From Brevibacillus_H sp049846925 (GTDB lineage: Bacteria > Bacillota > Bacilli > Brevibacillales > Brevibacillaceae), in NCBI RefSeq assembly GCF_049846925.1, contig NZ_JBNCMT010000025.1, forward strand, positions 21,449 through 85,448: DNA of 64,000 bases, given 5' to 3'. The notes under the pieces are model-generated. The model did no database searches. It worked only from the letters and a program-made list of their open reading frames with translations, and had not been told where the DNA came from. Below are positions 38,687 through 47,658 of the stretch, piece after piece. The position numbers were made by a program, and so were the translations under genes. Position 1 is the first letter of the stretch. Every line of letters begins with the position of its first letter.

Positions 38687-40831
38687 CTACACTTCCGCTT
38701 CTGCTGACATTTCTTCTGGCAAATCTTCTGGTGTTTCTTCTTTTGTCGCAGGTTGGGCAATGCTGAATCGCTGCAGTGATTCCTCCAGATCATGGGCAAG
38801 TTCTGCCAACTGATCAGTCGAGGTCGCAATCATGTTCATCGAAGCACTTTGTTCCTCAATGGCTGCCGATATGCTCTGCATACCGGATGACGCCTGTGCG
38901 GATGAAGCGGATACTTCTTCGGCGAAGCGAACCACTTCCAATGCACTTGGGTTCATCTTGCCAACCTCAGAACTCACACCTTCAATATCACGTGTTACCT
39001 GATCGATGGTACGTTCAATCTGATGGAACATATCTCCTGACTGACGGGCTGTCTGCAATCCGTACTCTACCTGTTGACTGCCTGTTTGCATCTGTTGTAC
39101 CGCTTGTTCTGTACCCTTCTGGATTTCACTGACGATCTGGATGATGTTTTGCGCCGCTTCATTTGTTCCTTCAGACAGCTTTCTTACCTCACCAGCAACG
39201 ACAGCAAAGCCTTTGCCATGCTCACCCGCTCTTGCTGCTTCGATAGCAGCATTCAGGGCTAGCAGGTTGGTCTGGTTGGCAATCTGAGTAATAGCCTGAA
39301 TCATATGGGAGATTTGATGGGATAAACCATCCAGTTTGCTGATGACATCCGCAGAATCCTTAACGGAACCGTGAATCTCTTGCATCTGCATGATAATTCC
39401 TTCCATCGCTTTTCGACCCTGTAGGGCATTCTTTTGCATTTCGGTTGCTGAATGAGCAACCTGTTCGGCATTGCTCGCCACTACCTGTATGCCATTGGAC
39501 AAGCGCTCGGCCAGTGTCAGGGTATGTTCCATTCGGTTCACTTGGTGATCCGCTGCCCCTACTACCTCAACAACAATGTGGGCAATGTGCTCTGTGGAAG
39601 CAGATACATCGGTTGCATTTCCATTGATCTCCTGAGTCGATTTGTTCAGAGATACGGCTGCCTCTTTTACTTGTCCAAGAATCTCTGTCAAACTGCCTTG
39701 CATCTGTCCAAATGCACGTGCCATGTCGCCTATTTCATCTTTTCGTGTCAGATAGTTCTGTTCCAATTGAACGGTAAGGTCGCCAGCACCAATCTGTTCG
39801 GTAACTTGAACCATTCGCTGCATCGGCTTGCGCAGTCCTCTTGCTGTCATGGAAGCGACAATGGCAACAATGACAAATACGATGGCATTAAACAGAAGGG
39901 CCGTATTGCGAATCTTGTTTGGCGCTGCCATAATTTCAGCGATGTCCATTTCAGCGAAAATTGCCCATTTCAAATTTCCTACTTTAATCGGGCTATAGGA
40001 GACCAACGTATCGACTCCACGGAAGTCCTGGGATTGCAAAGTTGCACCTTCTTCACTTGGTTGCAATGCCTGGTCTGCAAGTGGTGTGTCAATTTTTTGT
40101 GTAAGCAGGGATGTCGTCCCGTCGTTTACATACAACTCACTGCGGAGCAACTTGTCCTGCCCGATGAGATAGACCTTCCCTGTCTGCCCTAAACCTTCCC
40201 GTCGATCAAGTAAGCGTGATACGTAATCAAGGGAAACCTCCGCTACAAGCTGACCGATAATTCGCCCTTGCTCAAAAATCGGCGAGGACATAAAGATCAC
40301 CGGATTATTGCCAGACGGTTCATAGCGGGCAACATCCGTTATTTCCGTACTTTGTGACTTGGATACCTTGGCAACAATTTGACCGAATGGCGTGTCTTTA
40401 TATTTGCCAGTTAACAGGTTCGTACCGAAGTCATTTTGTGGCTTGGCCTGAAAAATGATGTCGCCAAATTCATTGACCACGTAGAAATTGGAAAACCCGT
40501 AGCGAGTTTGCATCATTTTGATCTCTTTGCCGGCTTTTACTTCCAGCTCCTGATACGCAGGGTCGTTTTTCCCTTTGCGCCAAACCTGCTCAAATGCAAA
40601 GAACAGTTGAATGACAGAGGAAGAACCCGCAATCGAATCAAGATTTTTGGAGCGTTCGCTGAAGTAATTCTCTACTTGCTCCTTGCGGCTATTCCGTAAA
40701 GCCTCCAGCGTTTGTTCGCTACTTTTTAATAGTTCTTGCTTACTTTGGGTGTATGCAAAAAACCCCGCTGCTGTCAGAGGCAATGTTCCTACAAGCAGGA
40801 GGATTAGAAGCAGTCGTGTTCCGATTTTCAT
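38687..40831 (-). CDS. Transmembrane methyl-accepting chemotaxis protein
   Basis: The 714-residue receptor has a first membrane helix (residues 5-25), an extracellular dCache-like sensor region (about 35-295, with GKYKDTPFGQ, VIFMSSPIFEQGRIIGQLVAEVSL and WAIFAEMDIAEIMA), a second helix near 305-325, a HAMP domain (RGLRKPMQRMVQVTEQIGAGDLTVQLE), and a MCP signalling domain with the conserved hairpin IANQTNLLALNAAIEAARAGEHGKGFAVVAGEVRKLSE. The C-terminus is acidic. ATG at 40831 is eight bases from AAGGGGG; an ATG at 40837 is too close. The gene is monocistronic. Confidence 0.93.
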   Translation of the reverse strand: MKIGTRLLLILLLVGTLPLTAAGFFAYTQSKQELLKSSEQTLEALRNSRKEQVENYFSERSKNLDSIAGSSSVIQLFFAFEQVWRKGKNDPAYQELEVKAGKEIKMMQTRYGFSNFYVVNEFGDIIFQAKPQNDFGTNLLTGKYKDTPFGQIVAKVSKSQSTEITDVARYEPSGNNPVIFMSSPIFEQGRIIGQLVAEVSLDYVSRLLDRREGLGQTGKVYLIGQDKLLRSELYVNDGTTSLLTQKIDTPLADQALQPSEEGATLQSQDFRGVDTLVSYSPIKVGNLKWAIFAEMDIAEIMAAPNKIRNTALLFNAIVFVIVAIVASMTARGLRKPMQRMVQVTEQIGAGDLTVQLEQNYLTRKDEIGDMARAFGQMQGSLTEILGQVKEAAVSLNKSTQEINGNATDVSASTEHIAHIVVEVVGAADHQVNRMEHTLTLAERLSNGIQVVASNAEQVAHSATEMQKNALQGRKAMEGIIMQMQEIHGSVKDSADVISKLDGLSHQISHMIQAITQIANQTNLLALNAAIEAARAGEHGKGFAVVAGEVRKLSEGTNEAAQNIIQIVSEIQKGTEQAVQQMQTGSQQVEYGLQTARQSGDMFHQIERTIDQVTRDIEGVSSEVGKMNPSALEVVRFAEEVSASSAQASSGMQSISAAIEEQSASMNMIATSTDQLAELAHDLEESLQRFSIAQPATKEETPEDLPEEMSAEAEV

Positions 40832-40993
40832 AAGCATAGCCCCCTTGAAAAAGAAAAGAAAATTCGAAATTCTTGTCTATTTTTGTATATTCTAGCTTAT
40901 CACAAGAATTTGGAAACTCCAATCTTTTAGACTATGCTTTATCTGTAAAATATTTTCTTGCAAAGCGATATTTCCCACTTTTTGAAAATCCTC

Positions 40994-41467
40994 TTAAGCT
41001 ACTTCATAGATCATGGCAATTTCATCGCATACAGGAAGCTTCGAGCAGTTAATGCAATCTTTCCATACTTTTTGCGGTAATGATTCTTTGGCAACAAGCT
41101 GAAAACCACACTTCTCGAAAAACTCCTTCTGATACGTCAATGAAAGAATCCGGTTAATCCCGAGCTGCCCACTTCTTTCGATCAAGGAGAGCACCAACTG
41201 TTTGCCGATCCCCATCCCTTTAGCATTCTCATCAATCGCTAGCGAACGTATCTCTGCGAGGTCTTCCCACAATATATGCAAGCCAGCTACCCCAACAACC
41301 TGGTTTCCATCAAAGGCAACAATAAATGACTGCAAGTTCTCACAGACAGACAGTTTGGTTCTCGGCAGCATCAGCCCTTGTTGTGCATATTGATTGATAA
41401 TCGTAAGCATCTGATCCACATCATGCATCGTTGCATGGCGAATTGTGAGCGCTTTTGTCATTCCCAT
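40994..41467 (-). CDS. ArgA-like N-acetyltransferase (GNAT)
   Basis: The 157-residue protein matches the short N-acetylglutamate-synthase-like GNATs: LPRTK, WEDLAEIRSLAIDENAKGMGIGKQLV (acetyl-CoA motif), RILSLTYQKEFFEKCGF, then VWKDCINCSKLPVCDEIAM with its cysteine pair. Such proteins can make N-acetylglutamate for arginine synthesis. The ATG at 41467 follows GGGGAG; the open frame to 41584 is upstream promoter sequence. An ArgR-box-like palindrome lies about 40 bp upstream, which supports an arginine role. No other arginine gene is nearby. Confidence 0.85.
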   Translation of the reverse strand: MGMTKALTIRHATMHDVDQMLTIINQYAQQGLMLPRTKLSVCENLQSFIVAFDGNQVVGVAGLHILWEDLAEIRSLAIDENAKGMGIGKQLVLSLIERSGQLGINRILSLTYQKEFFEKCGFQLVAKESLPQKVWKDCINCSKLPVCDEIAMIYEVA

Positions 41468-41505
41468 TTTTGTACTCCCCACTTTCCTGCTCGCAATGTA
41501 CCGAT

Positions 41506-41521
41506 ACGAATAATTATTCGT
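41506..41521. promoter_or_regulatory. ARG-box-like palindrome (putative ArgR operator)
   Basis: The 16-bp perfect palindrome ACGAATAATTATTCGT matches the ARG-box core, GAAT-wwww-ATTC, bound by ArgR/AhrC. AT-rich sequence with another ATTCG (41521-41545) follows. It lies just upstream of the ArgA-like gene. Confidence 0.6.
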
Positions 41522-41643
41522 AATAATATATAAATATACATTCGTGTTTCTGATTCGTCTAGCCCTTTTTCCCTTCTCAGACATTTTTTTTCATCTCAGA
41601 CGCTTGTCCTTTGATCACTTGTCAGAGTTTTGTACTGATATGG

Positions 41644-41649
41644 TATAAT
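41644..41649 (+). promoter_or_regulatory. Promoter -10 box of the TetR gene
   Basis: TATAAT at 41644-41649 with TGG upstream and a TTGTCA-like element 19 bp before it. The transcript would begin near 41656, which argues against ATG 41657 as start of the regulator. Confidence 0.5.
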
Positions 41650-41671
41650 ATCCCTCATGGGGGTGTTCGTG

Positions 41672-42262
41672 ATGACGACACGACGGGAACGCAAGAAACG
41701 TGAAACACGACAAAAAATATTTAACGCTTCTATTAAGCTATTTAAAGAGCACGGGTTTGAAGCGACTACGATCGATATGATTTCTGATGAGGCTGATGTG
41801 GCTCGTGGAACGATCTTTCTTCATTTCACATCAAAAGAAGCAATCCTCGCACATTGGGGGTACGAGCGCCTTCAGGAAATAGAAGAACGAAGAGAAGAAT
41901 GGGACATCGATGACAGTTGCAAGCAAAAGGTGTTGCGCATATACAAGATCATGAATGAAGTAAACATCCAAAACTACGATTTTATCAAGGTGTTGATTGA
42001 ATCGTCCATGAAGCATCGCAAGGTTTTGGAATCTGATAAAAGCGTCTATCTTGAACTGCGAGAATTATTCTCTGATCTCATCGAGGAAGCCCAAGAAAAA
42101 GGACATCTCAAGAACAAATTCAACCCGCTCGTCGCAGCCAACATGCTGGAGAATATCTATTATAATGCGCTGTATGACTGGGTACGTTCAGATGGTGCTT
42201 GGCCATTGGAAGAAATTATGGAAGAAAAGGTCTCAATCGTCTTTGAAGGGCTGGACGCATAG
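41672..42262 (+). CDS. TetR family transcriptional regulator
   Basis: The 196-residue protein has an N-terminal TetR helix-turn-helix: RQKIFNASIKLFKEHGFEATTIDMISDEADVARGTIFLHFTSKEAIL. The C-terminal ligand domain is about 140 residues long and unlike any class I can name. ATG at 41672 follows GGGGGTG; an ATG at 41657 sits at the predicted transcript start. The U32 gene follows after 114 bp; the target genes are not evident. Confidence 0.88.
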   Translation: MTTRRERKKRETRQKIFNASIKLFKEHGFEATTIDMISDEADVARGTIFLHFTSKEAILAHWGYERLQEIEERREEWDIDDSCKQKVLRIYKIMNEVNIQNYDFIKVLIESSMKHRKVLESDKSVYLELRELFSDLIEEAQEKGHLKNKFNPLVAANMLENIYYNALYDWVRSDGAWPLEEIMEEKVSIVFEGLDA

Positions 42263-42376
42263 CGCATCCGGCTCTTTTTCTTTCAATCACATATTGCCAG
42301 GGTCAGATTGCTTGCGAATGGCTGCTACTTCTCCTATGATGGAGAATGTAAAGATCACTCTGGAGGTACCAACCTA

Positions 42377-44872
42377 GTGCAAAACACAATTCGTAGAGAA
42401 GATATCGAGTTACTCGCTCCGGCCGGTCATTGGGAAAGTCTCAAAGCAGCAGTTGCCAATGGCGCCGATGCTGTCTTTTTTGGTGTAGAAAAATTCAACG
42501 CTCGGGCACGTGCGGAAAACTTCACGATGGACGAGCTTCCTGAAATTATGTCATACCTTCACTTGTATGGTGTAAAAGGGTTTCTTACGTTTAACATTCT
42601 TGTCTTTGAAAATGAGCTGGAGGAAGCTCGCCAACTCATCGACGCCTGTATTGACGCCGGGGTTGATGCGGTCATCGTGCAGGATTTAGGGCTCGTCAAA
42701 TTGATTCGTGAGATCTCCCCTGACTTCCCGATCCACGGTTCTACCCAGATGACGATTACTTCCCCGGAAGCTGTTGAATTTACCAAGCCTTTTGATATCG
42801 AACGGGTCGTGCTTGGTCGAGAAAACTCGTTGAAAGAGATTAAAAAAATCGGCGATCAAGCGAAGCTGCCGATGGAAGTTTTTGTGCATGGAGCCTTGTG
42901 TGTTTCTTATTCCGGTCAATGCCTCACTTCCGAGATGTGGGGAGGCCGCTCTGCCAACCGTGGGGAGTGTGCACAAGCCTGTCGTCTGCCCTACGATCTG
43001 ATTGTCGACGGGGAACAAAAAGAAATGGGCAACATCGCCTACCTCCTGTCTCCTAAAGATTTGGCAGCACTCGAGCTGGTGCCTGAATTGATTGAAGCAG
43101 GAGTGACTTCCTTTAAAATTGAAGGGCGCTTGAAATCCCCTGAGTACGTTGCCAATGTAGTCAGCAAATACCGAGCAGCCATTGACCGCTACTTCGCCGG
43201 GAAAAGCGTCACCCCATCGAAAGAAGAGATGCGCGAACTCCAACAGAGCTTCTCTCGTGGCTTCACACCTGGCTTCTTGTTAGGAACCAACAACCGGACA
43301 TTGCTGGATGGTTCTTTCCCGAAAAGCCGTGGCGTGTTCTTGGGTAACGTGAAGAAAATCCTGAAGCATGGCATTCTGGTAGAGCTTGAATCTCCATTAA
43401 AACGTGGTGACGGTATCGTATTTGACGCAGGTGATCCTACGCAAAAAGAAGAGGGCGGCCGTGTTTACGATATCCTGCAACGTGGGGAAAAGATCGAAGG
43501 CAAAGTGGAAAAAGGTCTGTACGAAATCGTCATGGGACGAAATGACGTGAAGTTGAACCGGATCCATGTGGGTGATCGTGTCTGGAAAACCAACGATATG
43601 GAACTCAACAAGCGCCTGCGCAAATCGTTTGAGACAGACAAGCCGTATTTTACGCATCCTCTGCTTGTTCATGTGGTTGGTCGAGTCGGTGAAATGCTCC
43701 AGACGACATGGGTTGATCCAAAGACGAACAATGCCGTAACGATCCAATCCGAAAAGCCACTGGAGGAAGCGATCAAACGCCCTCTAACACACGAGACTCT
43801 GTTCGACCAGTTCAGTCGTCTCGGTGGAACCGTGTATCATCTAGAGGCAGACGGATTAACGGTACAAATCGAAGGAAACGTAATTGTTCCCATGAGTGAA
43901 CTGAACCGGATGCGTCGGGAAGCTGTTGACGCCCTTTTGGAGCTTCGGATCAAGCCACGTCCTTATCAAAAGCGTAACATCAACGTCTATGCTGATGTCC
44001 CGAAGGTAGATCCTGCTGATGTTTCGCCGAAGCTTACTGCTCTTTGCCGTTCACTCGATCAGGTGGAAGCAGCAGCGCAAACCGGTGTTGACTTCATTTA
44101 CGCCGATTTTGAATTTGTCAAAGATTATCCGAAGGCAGTTGAGCTGGCACACAGCTATGGCAAACAGATTGCTCTCGCCTCTATGCGGATTCACATGCCT
44201 GATGAAAATGGTGTGTTGGAACTGATTGCTCGCAGCAAGCCAGATGCGATCCTCATCCGCAACACGGGTGCCTTGTACTATTACTTGTCTCGTCAACATG
44301 AACTCCACATCCCGCTAATCGGAGACTTTTCTTTAAATATTGCCAATCATAAAGCTGTCGAGCTTTTCTTGGAAACAGGTCTACAGCAAGTGACACCGTC
44401 TTATGATTTAAATATCCAGCAAATGATCGATCTGTTGGAACATAGCGACGCTTCGAAAATCGAGATGGTCATTCATCAGCATTTGCCGATGTTCCACACC
44501 GAGCACTGTGTCTACTGTACCTTCCTGAGCGAAGGCACGGATCATACGAACTGTGGTACACCGTGTGAAAGCTCACGCATCTCGCTCAAGGATCGGGTTG
44601 GATTCTCCCACCCTGTTCGTGTCGATACTGGATGCCGCAATACCGTCTACAACGCCATCGATCAGTCAGGGGCAGAGTATTTGCCGGAGTTCAAAAAGCT
44701 TGGCGTCGGCAGCTACCGTGTAGAGTTCCTCGAAGAAGAACCGGATCGGGTAAAAGAAGTGATTGCCTTGTATCAAAAAGCGATGCGGGGAGAAGTTAGT
44801 GGTACTCACGTCTGGAAAGCGCTCAAAGCAACAAATCAGTTGGGAGTTACCCGTGGCCAGTTGACGAAATAA
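42377..44872 (+). CDS. U32 family protein with DUF3656 (RlhA/TrhP-like RNA hydroxylase)
   Basis: The 831-residue protein opens with the U32 signature (ELLAPAGHWESLKAAVANGADAVFFGVEKFNARARAENF) and has a cysteine set in GALCVSYSGQCLTSEMWGGRSANRGECAQACR, the Fe-S-binding part. A central DUF3656 segment and a second cysteine-rich end (HCVYCTFLSEG, NCGTPCESS) follow, as in long U32 members. E. coli RlhA and TrhP use prephenate-dependent hydroxylation of rRNA or tRNA; this longer protein is annotated by family. Start is GTG at 42377 with GGAGGT nine bases away. Confidence 0.88.
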   Translation: MQNTIRREDIELLAPAGHWESLKAAVANGADAVFFGVEKFNARARAENFTMDELPEIMSYLHLYGVKGFLTFNILVFENELEEARQLIDACIDAGVDAVIVQDLGLVKLIREISPDFPIHGSTQMTITSPEAVEFTKPFDIERVVLGRENSLKEIKKIGDQAKLPMEVFVHGALCVSYSGQCLTSEMWGGRSANRGECAQACRLPYDLIVDGEQKEMGNIAYLLSPKDLAALELVPELIEAGVTSFKIEGRLKSPEYVANVVSKYRAAIDRYFAGKSVTPSKEEMRELQQSFSRGFTPGFLLGTNNRTLLDGSFPKSRGVFLGNVKKILKHGILVELESPLKRGDGIVFDAGDPTQKEEGGRVYDILQRGEKIEGKVEKGLYEIVMGRNDVKLNRIHVGDRVWKTNDMELNKRLRKSFETDKPYFTHPLLVHVVGRVGEMLQTTWVDPKTNNAVTIQSEKPLEEAIKRPLTHETLFDQFSRLGGTVYHLEADGLTVQIEGNVIVPMSELNRMRREAVDALLELRIKPRPYQKRNINVYADVPKVDPADVSPKLTALCRSLDQVEAAAQTGVDFIYADFEFVKDYPKAVELAHSYGKQIALASMRIHMPDENGVLELIARSKPDAILIRNTGALYYYLSRQHELHIPLIGDFSLNIANHKAVELFLETGLQQVTPSYDLNIQQMIDLLEHSDASKIEMVIHQHLPMFHTEHCVYCTFLSEGTDHTNCGTPCESSRISLKDRVGFSHPVRVDTGCRNTVYNAIDQSGAEYLPEFKKLGVGSYRVEFLEEEPDRVKEVIALYQKAMRGEVSGTHVWKALKATNQLGVTRGQLTK

Positions 44873-44897
44873 CCTACGTTTTTTACTAAAGGATACA

Positions 44898-44927
44898 GTT
44901 CAAAAAGGAGGACCAGGCTTTTTGAAC
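44898..44927. repeat. GTTCAAAAAG-family repeat, minimal copy
   Basis: Thirty bases: GTTCAAAAAG, GAGGACCAGG, CTTTTTGAAC. The same ends and the GGAGGAC stretch occur in the 141-bp copy at 142-282, followed by TTCC in both. It lies between the U32 gene and the UPF0435 gene and can fold as a hairpin just before the latter's ribosome site. Confidence 0.75.
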
Positions 44928-44953
44928 TTCCTATAAGGAGAGGGGTAAAAAAT

Positions 44954-45184
44954 ATGCCTAATTTGGAAACACCTACAGAAGAGAATCTCGCCGTTATTAT
45001 TGAGGGGATCAAACAAAAGTTGAACATGGCCAACACGGCTGTGATGCGTCCCGAAGACTTTGATCTTGCTAACTATGAAGATTTGCTTTACCTCTACAAC
45101 ATGGTGCAAAAAAAGCCTTCCTTCAGCATTAATGAGATGACGGCAATCGTTGAGGAACTGGGGAACTTCCGCAAGCAAAAATAA
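44954..45184 (+). CDS. UPF0435 (YfkK-like) protein
   Basis: The 76-residue protein fits UPF0435: IIEGIKQKLNMANTAVMRPEDFDLANYEDLLYLYNMVQKKPSFSINEMTAIVEELG resembles B. subtilis YfkK. Its function is unknown; it is all helical. AAGGAGAGGGG lies before the ATG. The minimal repeat at 44898-44927 is in its leader. Confidence 0.85.
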   Translation: MPNLETPTEENLAVIIEGIKQKLNMANTAVMRPEDFDLANYEDLLYLYNMVQKKPSFSINEMTAIVEELGNFRKQK

Positions 45185-45214
45185 ATACGTTGTGTTAATC
45201 AAAAAACAAGATGC

Positions 45215-45247
45215 CTTTGTGAGTCATTCACAAAGGCTTTTTTGTGA
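45215..45247 (+). terminator. Terminator after the UPF0435 gene
   Basis: GCCTTTGTG pairs with CACAAAGGC around seven bases; TTTTTTG follows. Confidence 0.85.
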
Positions 45248-45319
45248 GTTTCGACATTTACAAAAAAAGGGTTATTTAGTATTATGTCCCGATATACTTT
45301 TTTGGAGGAGAAACAGGAA

Positions 45320-45922
45320 ATGAGTACGATTCACGGAGAGGTTTATCAATTAAATAATCAACTAAAGACGGAAGCAGACGCTCTGCTCTACGATTACGGA
45401 CTGCTTGCGATTCTTGAAAAGTACGGCAAGCCACATGTCATTGGGAGCTACTACCTCGATACGATGACGTGGAGAGACTTGGATATTTATCTGGAAGTAA
45501 ATGATTTCGACCTGGAGCAGAACTTGAACCTGGGAAAAGAGATCGGACTCGCCATCCGTCCTCATGCAATGAACTACCGCAACGAGCTAATTCATAAACG
45601 CCCTGGCTTTCCGGATGGAGTATACTGGGGAATCTATACGTACCTCGACTTTACGGACATGTGGAAGATCGATTTATGGATTTTTGATCCCGAGCAGGTG
45701 AACGGCTTCACCCATGCAGCCACAGAGCTCAAGCACTCCATTTCCGAAGAACATCGTGAAAAGCTGCTTTTGATCAAGCAAGTCGTATGCAGTCATCCCC
45801 GCTACTTCCAGGACTTTAAAAGCATGGATATTTATGATGCAGTGCTGTCTTATGGTGTGACGACGGTAGCTGAATTCCAGCAGTGGCTCATCGAGAAGAA
45901 AGGCGTCTTCCTTGAATTTTAG
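45320..45922 (+). CDS. Nucleotidyltransferase-like protein
   Basis: The 200-residue protein has GSYYLDTMTWRDLDIYLE near residue 42, a minimal nucleotidyltransferase-like motif (GS...D-x-D), and a later WKIDLWIFD, where the third acidic residue of the fold would lie. Family members include lincosamide-type and other small nucleotidyltransferases; substrate unknown. GGAGGAGAAACAGGAA lies before ATG 45320; an ATG at 45284 lacks a ribosome site. Confidence 0.65.
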   Translation: MSTIHGEVYQLNNQLKTEADALLYDYGLLAILEKYGKPHVIGSYYLDTMTWRDLDIYLEVNDFDLEQNLNLGKEIGLAIRPHAMNYRNELIHKRPGFPDGVYWGIYTYLDFTDMWKIDLWIFDPEQVNGFTHAATELKHSISEEHREKLLLIKQVVCSHPRYFQDFKSMDIYDAVLSYGVTTVAEFQQWLIEKKGVFLEF

Positions 45923-45939
45923 AAAATCCGTCGATTAAC

Positions 45940-45981
45940 CAAAAGGCCAACCAGTTCATTCATCTGGTTGACCTCTTTTTT
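45940..45981 (+). terminator. Terminator after the nucleotidyltransferase-like gene
   Basis: AAGGcCAACCAG pairs with CTGGTTGaCCT; TTTTTT follows. Confidence 0.8.
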
Positions 45982-45991
45982 GCCTACTACT

Positions 45992-46231
45992 TTACGTTGG
46001 CACAACATCTTCACGATGCTCCTGCCCTTGCGAAGCTATTTTGGTTGGACATACATTGTCATCACCTATGATGCTGATTTGCATGATCGGATAATTCGTC
46101 TGTATGGCCAGCCGCATGTCTTCCAATAACGAGCAAAGCACTTCTTCCTGAATTCGTTGATCAAAAGCTAGTCGAATGTCTATTTCATACGGATATGGTT
46201 GGGGGTTTTGCTTGGCATCCATATTGCGCAC
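45992..46231 (-). CDS. Hypothetical protein
   Basis: The 79-residue product starts at GTG 46231 (GGAGG seven bases away). It reads as one alpha/beta unit (YEIDIRLAFDQRIQEEVLCSLLEDMRLAIQTNYPIMQISIIGDD) with a charged tail. I recognise no domain. It is on the minus strand, 56 bp downstream of the lipoprotein gene at 46288. Confidence 0.6.
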   Translation of the reverse strand: MRNMDAKQNPQPYPYEIDIRLAFDQRIQEEVLCSLLEDMRLAIQTNYPIMQISIIGDDNVCPTKIASQGQEHREDVVPT

Positions 46232-46287
46232 GATTCATCCTCCTGACATCAATAATATACGCTTGCATGTTCGCAGTAATGAAAGTG

Positions 46288-46848
46288 TTAGACTGGCTGA
46301 AGTGCACCGCTTGCTATTATTTTCTCTACTTCTTCATAACCGGGGAGAAATGCGAAATTATATCTTGCCGGAAGAGCAAATACATACTTGCGATTTCGAC
46401 CAAGCTCCTTTGGGCCTATAGGAGCTGCTCCAATATGAAACTCCCCCTGTTGAAGAGAGCTCCACTGTTGATGTGTAAAAACCATGATTGGAATATCTTG
46501 TCGCGGATTTTCCAATTTCCATTCAGGATGCCGGATCAGAATCATCGGACCCGTCACAACAGCCCCTCCTTGGTTTTGATTTTTTAGCGAATTCCCTTCC
46601 CATTTCTCCATAACTATCTGATACCCTGTCCAGCTTGCTGGTAAGGAGAACGTAAATCCATACTCATTATTTGTGTAGGTAATGCCTTTTTCTGCCGTAA
46701 CATCCACCTTCACCTTTTCAGGCTGTGTTTTCTCTATTTGCTGTACATTTTCGTTTTTGGGTAAAGTGTTTACTTCATTGACACACCCCGCTAAAACGAT
46801 ACTGGTTAACAAAGCCAATATCATGACAAAACCACATGTTTTTTTCAT
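46288..46848 (-). CDS. Hypothetical lipoprotein
   Basis: The 186-residue protein has a lipobox LAGC (C22). The mature part contains NEYGFTFSLPASWTGYQI, a pattern common to PsbP-like or DUF-type lipoproteins that start with Y-x-F-S-L-P-x-S-W. Later residues (PIMVFTHQQW, KYVFALPARYNF) fit one compact beta domain. The function is unknown. A downstream hypothetical gene follows on the same strand. Confidence 0.75.
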   Translation of the reverse strand: MKKTCGFVMILALLTSIVLAGCVNEVNTLPKNENVQQIEKTQPEKVKVDVTAEKGITYTNNEYGFTFSLPASWTGYQIVMEKWEGNSLKNQNQGGAVVTGPMILIRHPEWKLENPRQDIPIMVFTHQQWSSLQQGEFHIGAAPIGPKELGRNRKYVFALPARYNFAFLPGYEEVEKIIASGALQPV

Positions 46849-46959
46849 GATGCCACCCCTAACATTTCTTATTTACTCACGAGACGTAATTCACCCCTGT
46901 ATTGTTCCATCTATTTTTTTGAAATATACTTTCATCTTCATTAAGTGAAAAAACGAAAA

Positions 46960-47002
46960 AGCCCCGCTTCTTCCGCAAGCTGCGAAAAAAGTGGGGGCTA
47001 CA
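46960..47002 (-). terminator. Terminator of the ECF S-component gene
   Basis: On the minus strand AGCCCCCAC pairs with GcGGGGCT across a loop of about 24 bases; TTTTTCG follows. Confidence 0.6.
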
Positions 47003-47008
47003 TTATGA

Positions 47009-47545
47009 TCATTTGTGTTTTTTCATCCTCGCATACAGATACAAACCTCCAACCCCAAGGGTGCCAATCATCAGCACATTGACGGTTGCCGGAGTAAATG
47101 CCCATTGAAAAACTGCTGAGATAAAATCAACCTGGTTCAGCCACACATCGACCAGTGAAGCTAGGATAAGACCAACGTAATTGCCGACCGCTGAGAGAAT
47201 CATAAACATCACGTAATGAGCGAAGGTAATCTCACCCTTGCGAGGATGATATCCTGGTACGAGGTAAAGCAGCCCGATAATCAGACCGATGATGCCATTG
47301 CCTACACTCCAGTGCCACCAGAAGGAACCCTCAAACCAATCGACGCCTACATTACCAATAAAGCCGACGATAAATCCAAAGAGCGGACCCTCAATTGCTG
47401 CAAAAACCGCAAGCAGTGCGATTGCTGGCCGAAAACTGTTTTGTGCGATCAAGATATCTGCAGTTATTAAAGAAAGTACAGTATAGGAAAGGGTAGCAAT
47501 AGTGAGAAGCAGCCATTTTGGAAAGGATGATCGTTTCGTATTCAA
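47009..47545 (-). CDS. ECF-type transporter S component
   Basis: The 178-residue membrane protein has about five helices and the pattern FRPAIALLAVFAAIEGPLFGFIVGFIGNVGVDWFEGSFWWHWSVGNGIIGLIIGLLY, as in substrate-binding S components of energy-coupling factor transporters (UPF0397-like). It would use a shared EcfAAT module encoded elsewhere. The vitamin or ion it binds is unknown. TTG at 47545 has AGGAGG eight bases upstream; the longer frame to 47632 lacks support. Confidence 0.8.
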   Translation of the reverse strand: MNTKRSSFPKWLLLTIATLSYTVLSLITADILIAQNSFRPAIALLAVFAAIEGPLFGFIVGFIGNVGVDWFEGSFWWHWSVGNGIIGLIIGLLYLVPGYHPRKGEITFAHYVMFMILSAVGNYVGLILASLVDVWLNQVDFISAVFQWAFTPATVNVLMIGTLGVGGLYLYARMKKHK

Positions 47546-47658
47546 GTGGTGTGCCTCCTGGATTTCGAATATGCACGATACTCCTATTTTACATACCCTG
47601 CGATTCAGTTGGCAAAACCTTCTCTCTACCAAAAATTCTCACTTTTTCTTATTTTTTA

